Positions 7,163-11,434 of a stretch of 11,434 nt of DNA are shown here, in pieces. The stretch is taken from the NCBI GenBank assembly GCA_934167135.1, contig CAKPKI010000050.1, forward strand, positions 1 through 11,434, given 5' to 3'. The DNA comes from an uncultured Clostridia bacterium. GTDB lineage: Bacteria > Bacillota > Clostridia > TANB77 > CAG-508. The notes under the pieces were generated by a model. That model was not told where the DNA came from, searched no databases, and worked only from the letters and a program-made list of their open reading frames with translations. Position 1 is the stretch's first letter, and each line of letters opens with the position of its first letter. The position numbers were made by a program, and so were the translations under genes.

Positions 7163-7804
7163 ATGGGAATAATTTTTGATATAATAATAGTAGCAATATT
7201 TGTTTTAAATATTTTCGTTTGTTATAAAAAAGGATTAGTAAAGCTTGCTGTTGGGCTGATTGCAGTTTTAGCTTCAATAATATTAGCATTAATATTGTAT
7301 AAACCAGTTTCAAATTTAATAATTGAAAATACAGGAATAGATAAAAAAATAGAAAATGCTATAATAGAAAATTTTTCTGCGGATACTCCAAATGGAGGAG
7401 AAGTTAAATATGTTGGGGTTATAGATTATTTAGAAAAATATGTTGATAATGCTATAAATAAAACACAAAATGAGATAGTTTATGAAAGTGCCAAAACATT
7501 AGCTGTAAAAATTACTAATGTAATTGTTTTATTGGCTATATTCTTTATAACAAGGATGGTTTTAATATTATTAACATTCATTTCAGATGTAATAACATCA
7601 TTGCCATTAATAAAACAATTTAATGAAGTTGGTGGCGTTGTATATGGTATATTTAAAGCTTTATTAATTATATATATTATATTAGCAATAGTATTTTTTG
7701 TAATATTTATTTCAGGGAATACAACAATTTCTGAGATGATATCAAGTTCATATATAACAAAATTCTTTTATGAACACAATATATTATTAAATATAATGTT
7801 CTAA
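7163..7804 (+). CDS. CvpA-family membrane protein
   Basis: A 213-residue protein with the CvpA layout of four hydrophobic segments (about 3-20, 25-46, 113-142, 158-184). Helix 1 is followed by CYKKGLVKLAVGLIAVLASI, typical of the family opening, with a basic turn between helices 1 and 2. A long soluble stretch (47-112) follows. The segment SLPLIKQFNEVGGVVYGIFKALL (about 146-168) matches the conserved region before the last helix. CvpA is required for colicin V production in E. coli and is linked to envelope homeostasis; the role in Firmicutes is unclear. AAGGAG (7148-7153) sits nine bases before the ATG. The gene is the last of the operon and is followed by a long hairpin. The C-terminal 25 residues are short compared with some homologues. 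Confidence 0.8.
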   Translation: MGIIFDIIIVAIFVLNIFVCYKKGLVKLAVGLIAVLASIILALILYKPVSNLIIENTGIDKKIENAIIENFSADTPNGGEVKYVGVIDYLEKYVDNAINKTQNEIVYESAKTLAVKITNVIVLLAIFFITRMVLILLTFISDVITSLPLIKQFNEVGGVVYGIFKALLIIYIILAIVFFVIFISGNTTISEMISSSYITKFFYEHNILLNIMF

Positions 7805-7810
7805 TACCAG

Positions 7811-7856
7811 TAAATACTCATTATTAAACTTTAGAAGTTTTAATAATGAGTATTTA
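7811..7856 (+). terminator. long hairpin terminator after the CvpA-family gene
   Basis: A stem of about 21 bp: TAAATACTCATTATTAAA plus CTT (7811-7831) pairs with AAG plus TTTTAATAATGAGTATTTA (7835-7856), with a single bulged T and loop TAG. A short TTA-rich stretch follows. The near-perfect symmetry would work on both strands. Confidence 0.75.
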
Positions 7857-7901
7857 TTATGTGAAAAGTTTGTGAAATTTATTAAAAATATGGAATAGTT
7901 G

Positions 7902-7930
7902 TTGAAAATTACTAAAAAGTTTGGTATAGT
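7902..7930 (+). promoter_or_regulatory. sigma-A-type promoter of the LCP gene
   Basis: -35 TTGAAA (7902-7907), 17-base spacer, -10 TATAGT (7925-7930) preceded by TGG (extended -10). Transcription should start near 7937. The ribosome binding site AGGAGG (7951-7956) lies five bases before the ATG at 7962. Confidence 0.75.
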
Positions 7931-7961
7931 AGAATTGCAATACTGAAATGAGGAGGAGAAA

Positions 7962-9389
7962 ATGACTCAAAAGAATGAAAACAAAAGAGAATGTAAAGAC
8001 AAAAAGAAGAACAAAAAAAATAAGAAAAAGTCAAAAATATTAAAAAGAATATTAATAATACTAGTAATTATTTTATTGGTATTAGCAATTGGAATAACAT
8101 ATAAAACACAGAAAAATGGAGGAGGACTTCAAGGTCTATTATCAGCATTAGTAGGACATAATGAAGAAACTTTAAAAAATTTAGAACCAATACAAGTTCT
8201 GTTAATGGGAGTAAGCACAGATAATGGGGGAAAATTAACAGACACAATAATAGTTGGTACTTATGATCCTAAAAATCAAAAAGCTTCTTTATTATCAATT
8301 CCAAGGGATACATTTGTTGGAAAAAATGCAAAAACAGGAACAGGTTCAGATAAAATAAATGCATTATATCAAAAAAGTCCAGAAAAAACATTAGAAAAAG
8401 TTAATGAATTAACAGGATTAAAAATCAAGTATTATATGGTTATAGATAATCAAGCACTTATAAAATTGGTAGATGTAATTGGTGGGGTTGATTTTTATGT
8501 ACCAATAGATATGGTGTATGATGACCCAAGCCAAGACTTACACATTAATTTGAAAGAAGGACAACAAAAGTTAAATGGTGATAAGGCAGAACAACTTTTA
8601 AGATATAGACATGGAAACCTAGATAAAAAAACTGGTAAATATTTAGGAACATACCCAGAGGAATATGGTGGAAATGATTATGGAAGAATGAGAACTCAAA
8701 GAGAATTTATGATAGAAACTGTAAAACAAACAATAAATGCTAAAAACATACTTAAAATAAAAGAAATTATTGATATTGCATATGAATATGTTGAAACAAA
8801 TTTATCAGTATCAGTAATAAAAGATTATGTGCCATATGCAGTTAATATTGATATAAATAATATACAAAGTGCAGTAATTCCAGGAGGTTCATATGGTCCA
8901 CCAACATATCCATTGTGGTTCTTTATACCAGACAAAAAAGAAACAGCTGAATTGGTAAAAGAACTATATGATTCAAATAATGATAGTGAAAGTGATAGCA
9001 CATCTAACACAAATTCTACTAATACAAATACAAGTTCAACAAATACAACAAATACTACATCAACAAATACAAGTAAAAATACTTCCACTAATACTTCTAA
9101 TGTAAGTAAAACCGAAGCTTCTAAGGTTAAAGTTGAAATATTAAATGGTTCAGATTCATCTGCAACATTAACAGCCGTAAAGAAAGCGTTAAATGCAAAA
9201 GGTTATAAAGTAACAAAAACTACAAATACAACGAGTACGGAAAGAACAACAATAATAAATAAATCAGATATAGATACAAAATACACAGATAATATAAAAG
9301 ATATATTAGGAGTTGGAACTGTTTCATCAAGTTCTGTAAGTTCAAGTAATGTAGATATTACAATTATAATAGGAAAAGACTATCAATAA
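7962..9389 (+). CDS. LCP (LytR-CpsA-Psr) family protein with LytR_C domain
   Basis: A membrane-bound phosphotransferase of the family that attaches lipid-linked glycopolymers, such as wall teichoic acids or capsule, to peptidoglycan. There is a lysine-rich cytosolic leader (1-29), a TM helix (about 30-46) and an extracytoplasmic LCP domain (about 75-335). Expected family residues are present: TDTIIV (93-98), SIPRD with the key Arg (112-116), GSDKINALY (128-136), LLRYRH (212-217) and NDYGRMRTQREFM (238-250). A low-complexity Asn/Ser/Thr linker (about 338-386) leads to a C-terminal LytR_C domain (about 387-472, opening VKVEILNGS). The 475 residues are normal for LCP plus LytR_C. It has its own promoter and a hairpin after the stop, so it is probably monocistronic. 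The carboxypeptidase gene converging on it also acts on the wall. The polymer attached cannot be inferred. Confidence 0.92.
   Translation: MTQKNENKRECKDKKKNKKNKKKSKILKRILIILVIILLVLAIGITYKTQKNGGGLQGLLSALVGHNEETLKNLEPIQVLLMGVSTDNGGKLTDTIIVGTYDPKNQKASLLSIPRDTFVGKNAKTGTGSDKINALYQKSPEKTLEKVNELTGLKIKYYMVIDNQALIKLVDVIGGVDFYVPIDMVYDDPSQDLHINLKEGQQKLNGDKAEQLLRYRHGNLDKKTGKYLGTYPEEYGGNDYGRMRTQREFMIETVKQTINAKNILKIKEIIDIAYEYVETNLSVSVIKDYVPYAVNIDINNIQSAVIPGGSYGPPTYPLWFFIPDKKETAELVKELYDSNNDSESDSTSNTNSTNTNTSSTNTTNTTSTNTSKNTSTNTSNVSKTEASKVKVEILNGSDSSATLTAVKKALNAKGYKVTKTTNTTSTERTTIINKSDIDTKYTDNIKDILGVGTVSSSSVSSSNVDITIIIGKDYQ
8973..9119 (+). repeat. low-complexity AAT/ACA/AGT repeat encoding an Asn/Ser/Thr linker
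   Basis: Inside the LCP gene, degenerate triplets (AAT, ACA, ACT, TCA, AGT) repeat to encode units such as TNTNTSSTNT and TTSTNTSKNT. It joins the LCP and LytR_C domains. Such tracts often vary in length among strains by slippage, and the in-frame triplet unit would preserve the reading frame. Confidence 0.65.
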
Positions 9390-9394
9390 ATTAA

Positions 9395-9420
9395 ACGGAA
9401 GCTCATTTTAGAGCTTCCGT
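9395..9420. terminator. bidirectional terminator between convergent LCP and carboxypeptidase genes
   Basis: ACGGAAGCTC (9395-9404), loop ATTTTA, GAGCTTCCGT (9411-9420): a perfect 10-bp stem with the highest GC content in the neighbourhood. It lies six bases after the LCP stop and eight bases past the end of the opposite gene. On the minus strand the stem is followed by TTTAATTTATTG. It serves both transcripts. Confidence 0.82.
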
Positions 9421-9428
9421 AATAAAAA

Positions 9429-10712
9429 TTATTTAAATCTATATATTGAATCATAATTTTTTTTCTTTTTTTTATGTAATAAAAATTTAAAAATAATCAT
9501 AAAAATAATTATAGTTAATATAGCAATTAGTATTATTGGTATAAAAGGTTTTGCTTCTTCTACATCATTATTGGCTATTAAATCAGAAGTATATTCAATA
9601 TCATCAATTTTGTAAGTTATTTTTCCAAGTACATCTCCTTGCAAAATAGGAGCGGAAATACTATTAAGATTAATTGAATAATTTATATTAGATAAATCAA
9701 TATTTGATGGTGTTAATGCGGTAATATTATCTTTTAAAACTAAAGATAGATTTTGTGAATCTTTTGTAGCATTTTCAACAACCAAATTTTTTATTTCTTT
9801 ATTTGCAGTAGCAATTTGTTGAATTTTATAATTATCAAAACCATAGTTAAATAAATTTATAGTATCAACATATCTACCACTTCTACCATCATCAGTAGCT
9901 TCTGCACCAAGTACGACAGTGATTAATTCCATATTATTTTTCTTGCTACCAGCAATTAAACAATTCTTTGCTTGAGTTGTAAATCCAGTTTTTATACCAA
10001 TTGCACCTTCATAGTAATATTTACTTTTAGAATCAAGTAAATCATTAGTATTTTTGAAATATCTTTTTTCATACTTGTCTGTAGGTTCTATGGTACAAGA
10101 TGGCATAGATACAATACTTCTAAATGTTTTATTTTCCATACAATATTTTGCAATAAGTGCCATATCATAAGCTGTAGTGTAATGCTCTGCATCGTGAATT
10201 CCACTAGGATTTGTAAAATGAGTATTTGTACAACCGATTTCCGTAGCTTTTTGATTCATTAATTTTGAAAAATTATCTATGTTACCAGATATATCTTCTG
10301 CAAAAATGTAGCCAACTTCATTTGCAGAATGTATTAAAAATAATTCTAATAGTTCTTTTACAGTTAAGGCTTCTCCTGGTTGAATTGCTGCATTTGAGTA
10401 TCCAGAAGGAATTGCCATAATTGCTGAATTATTTGCTACTATTTTATCATTTAAATTGTATTTTTCTATTGCTAGTATGGCTGTTAAGATTTTTGTGGTA
10501 CTGGCTGGATATAATTTTTCATTTTCATTTTTTCCATATAATATTTTTCCTGTTGAAGTTTCCATTAATACTGCACCTTTGGAATATAGTGTAAGGCTTT
10601 TATTGTTAGTGTTGGAATTATCTGCATAACTATTAAGTATGATATTACTTGGTAAAAATAATTGTAATATTAATATGATGAAAAGTATAAATATAAATTT
10701 TTTGTTTTTCAT
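9429..10712 (-). CDS. serine D-alanyl-D-alanine carboxypeptidase (DacA/DacF type)
   Basis: A penicillin-binding protein of peptidase family S11 that removes the terminal D-Ala from peptidoglycan pentapeptides outside the membrane. The 427 residues start with a signal peptide (basic MKNKK, hydrophobic 6-28, likely cut after SYA at about 30). The three active-site motifs are intact: SxxK as STTK (71-74), SxN as SAN (129-131) and KTG (241-243). A PBP5-like C-terminal beta domain (about 295-375) follows, with GDVLGKITY (359-367). It ends in a clear TM helix (about 389-411) and a KKKKK-containing tail, so it is anchored by a spanning helix rather than the amphipathic helix of E. coli PBP5. The ATG has AAGGAG seven bases upstream (complement of 10720-10725) and its own promoter. 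It converges on the LCP gene. Confidence 0.93.
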   Translation of the reverse strand: MKNKKFIFILFIILILQLFLPSNIILNSYADNSNTNNKSLTLYSKGAVLMETSTGKILYGKNENEKLYPASTTKILTAILAIEKYNLNDKIVANNSAIMAIPSGYSNAAIQPGEALTVKELLELFLIHSANEVGYIFAEDISGNIDNFSKLMNQKATEIGCTNTHFTNPSGIHDAEHYTTAYDMALIAKYCMENKTFRSIVSMPSCTIEPTDKYEKRYFKNTNDLLDSKSKYYYEGAIGIKTGFTTQAKNCLIAGSKKNNMELITVVLGAEATDDGRSGRYVDTINLFNYGFDNYKIQQIATANKEIKNLVVENATKDSQNLSLVLKDNITALTPSNIDLSNINYSINLNSISAPILQGDVLGKITYKIDDIEYTSDLIANNDVEEAKPFIPIILIAILTIIIFMIIFKFLLHKKKKKNYDSIYRFK

Positions 10713-10744
10713 TTGTTATCTCCTTATTAATTTGATGTATAAAT

Positions 10745-10773
10745 ATAATAAACTATTTTTTGATAAATTTCAA
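10745..10773 (-). promoter_or_regulatory. sigma-A-type promoter of the carboxypeptidase gene
   Basis: On the minus strand, -35 TTGAAA (complement of 10768-10773), a 17-base spacer and -10 TATTAT (complement of 10745-10750). The leader of about 25-30 bases carries AAGGAG before the ATG. Unlike the three clear plus-strand promoters, there is no TG before the -10. Confidence 0.7.
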
Positions 10774-10788
10774 TAAGTTTTAAATTAT
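10760..10788 (+). promoter_or_regulatory. weak candidate promoter for the MrnC-like/rlmB pair
   Basis: TTGATA (10760-10765), 17-base spacer, AATTAT (10783-10788, four of six to consensus). It overlaps the -35 of the divergent carboxypeptidase promoter. Transcription would start at about 10795, right at the Shine-Dalgarno AGAGGTG (10795-10801), which is too close to be comfortable. Tentative only. Confidence 0.25.
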
Positions 10789-10808
10789 TTTAAAAGAGGT
10801 GAATATTT

Positions 10809-11156
10809 TTGAACAATTTTTTTAGAAATAAAAAGATAATTTTTATTAGTATTTTAATTTTTCTATGCATGTTGTATGTTGTTGTAAATAAATCTATCAA
10901 TAAATCTGATAAAAATATAATTACGGAAGAAAGCATTACAGAAAATAAAAATGATGAGGAAAAAAATTATCAATATTCAGAAGATGAAATAGATGTTGTT
11001 AAAAGGGGAAGAAATTATAAAAGAAATATTCATCCAAAGAATACTGATATTGTTACTTATAAGAAATCGACTGGTTTTGAGGCACTTATTGGTTATTTAT
11101 ATTTAAAGGATAAGAAGAGGCTTAATGATATATTAGAATTTATTGAGGTGAAATAA
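10809..11156 (+). CDS. mrnC: membrane-anchored C-terminal half of Mini-ribonuclease III (MrnC-like)
   Basis: A 115-residue protein in two parts. Residues 57-115 align by eye with the C-terminal half of Mini-III RNase, which matures 23S rRNA: VVKRGRNYK (63-71), HPKNTDIVTYKKSTGFEALIGYLYL (75-99) with the conserved Glu at 91, then the final helix. The N-terminal half of the family, with the LAYIGDA-type motif and its catalytic Asp, is absent. In its place are a basic start (NKK), a TM helix (about 10-26) and a polar acidic linker (27-56). The start is TTG with AGAGGTG (10795-10801) seven bases upstream. The stop overlaps rlmB, matching the usual mrnC-rlmB order. No other frame here encodes the missing half. 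Nuclease activity is unlikely for this protein alone. It could be a decayed remnant, a membrane-bound regulator or RNA-binding protein, or a sequence or assembly artefact. Confidence 0.72.
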   Translation: MNNFFRNKKIIFISILIFLCMLYVVVNKSINKSDKNIITEESITENKNDEEKNYQYSEDEIDVVKRGRNYKRNIHPKNTDIVTYKKSTGFEALIGYLYLKDKKRLNDILEFIEVK

Positions 11157-11434
11157 TGTATATATATGGAAAGAATGTTTTGAAAGAGAAACTTAATAGT
11201 AATGAAAAGATTAATAAGGTTTTTTTAGCTGAAAAATTTAAGGATTATGAAATAATTAAGCTATTAAAGGAAAAGAAGGTAAAGGTTAATTATGTTCCTG
11301 TTTCTTTTTTGGATAGAAAGGTAGATGGTCTTCATCAAGGAGTGGTTATGGAAGTTGATGAGGAAAAGACATATTCTTTAGATGAGGTTATTTCTAATAT
11401 AGATAAGGAATATCCTTTGCTTGTTATGTTAGAC
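11156..11434 (+). CDS. rlmB: 23S rRNA (guanosine-2'-O-)-methyltransferase RlmB, 3' truncated by window
   Basis: The first 93 codons of a TrmH/SpoU-family RNA 2'-O-methyltransferase. RlmB methylates G2251 (E. coli numbering) of 23S rRNA using S-adenosylmethionine. The visible part is the N-terminal RNA-binding (L30e-like substrate-binding) domain. It has the opening YIYGKNVLKEKL (2-13), the INKVFLAEKF strand (19-28), and DRKVDGLHQGVVMEV (53-67), whose HQGVV is diagnostic for the family. The catalytic knotted domain lies beyond the window, which cuts at PLLVMLD. The ATG overlaps the MrnC-like stop by one base (TAATG), with GAGGTG (11145-11150) five bases upstream, so the two are probably co-transcribed and translationally coupled. 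Lysine codons here are mostly AAG (12 of 15 by my count), unlike the AAA-rich genes upstream. Confidence 0.87.
   Translation, partial: MYIYGKNVLKEKLNSNEKINKVFLAEKFKDYEIIKLLKEKKVKVNYVPVSFLDRKVDGLHQGVVMEVDEEKTYSLDEVISNIDKEYPLLVMLD

Noticed and set aside
1501..7963. Identical 16-base string ATGAGGAGGAGAAAAT upstream of the transporter ATPase (1501-1516) and at the LCP start (7948-7963) as a mobile or regulatory repeat
   Set aside because: It consists mostly of a strong Shine-Dalgarno with A-rich flanks, and its position relative to the start codon differs, so convergence is the simpler reading.
6814..9088. Minus-strand frames opposite the DUF5711, CvpA and LCP genes
   Set aside because: They are antisense shadows; the Val/Leu/Phe-rich one at 8825-9088 is simply the complement of the Asn/Thr repeat tract.
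10860..10871. Cys20 of the MrnC-like protein as a lipoprotein lipobox
   Set aside because: The preceding residues IFL do not fit the lipobox, which needs a small residue (Gly, Ala or Ser) just before Cys; the segment is better read as a plain TM helix.
10713..10980. Missing N-terminal half of mrnC hidden in another frame (simple frameshift)
   Set aside because: I looked for the LAYIGDA-type motif in the other plus frames of this stretch and found none, so a single frameshift does not explain the short gene.

Overview
The window is a very AT-rich stretch of an ordinary bacterial chromosome. It uses the standard code (TGA only as a stop, TGG for Trp), strong AGGAGG-type ribosome binding sites, sigma-A-like promoters and Gram-positive cell-wall genes. 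Together these point to a low-GC Firmicute, most likely a member of the Clostridia. I cannot name the species. I see no tRNA, rRNA, CRISPR, insertion sequence or phage gene. No gene-free stretch exceeds about 180 bases.

Layout, left to right. (1) 1-1341: the 3' end of a YkpA/YbiT-type ABC-F ATPase. (2) 1456-4836: a promoter, a three-gene transporter operon (ATPase, ABC-2 permease and GldG-like membrane-anchored protein, related to GldA/GldF/GldG) and a perfect-stem hairpin terminator. (3) 4891-5892: a YkvI-like membrane transporter. (4) 5900-7856: a promoter, a DUF5711-type membrane-anchored beta-propeller gene, a CvpA-family membrane gene and a long terminator hairpin. (5) 7902-9420: a promoter, an LCP (LytR-CpsA-Psr) protein with a LytR_C domain, and a hairpin shared with the convergent gene. 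(6) 9429-10773 on the minus strand: a D,D-carboxypeptidase (DacA/DacF type) with its own promoter. (7) 10809-11434: a divergent pair, a strange half-length Mini-ribonuclease III homologue followed with a 1-nt overlap by the start of the 23S rRNA 2'-O-methyltransferase gene rlmB, which runs off the window.

Most of the window concerns the cell envelope. The LCP protein attaches glycopolymers to peptidoglycan, and the carboxypeptidase trims peptidoglycan stem peptides. The Gld-like transporter, the YkvI-like protein and the DUF5711/CvpA pair all act in or at the membrane. The ends belong to translation and RNA metabolism (ABC-F; Mini-III/RlmB).

The most unusual item is the gene at 10809-11156. 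Its last 60 or so codons read as the C-terminal half of Mini-ribonuclease III (MrnC), next to rlmB as in the classical cysS-mrnC-rlmB order. The half that normally carries the catalytic Asp motif is missing. In its place are a transmembrane helix and an acidic, Asn-rich linker, all in one open frame behind a plausible ribosome binding site. The remaining findings are smaller: a promoter that contradicts the longest-ORF start of the transporter ATPase, lysine-rich tails, a degenerate Walker A in the ABC-F protein, tandem hairpins, and a recurrent TGG-extended -10 promoter form.
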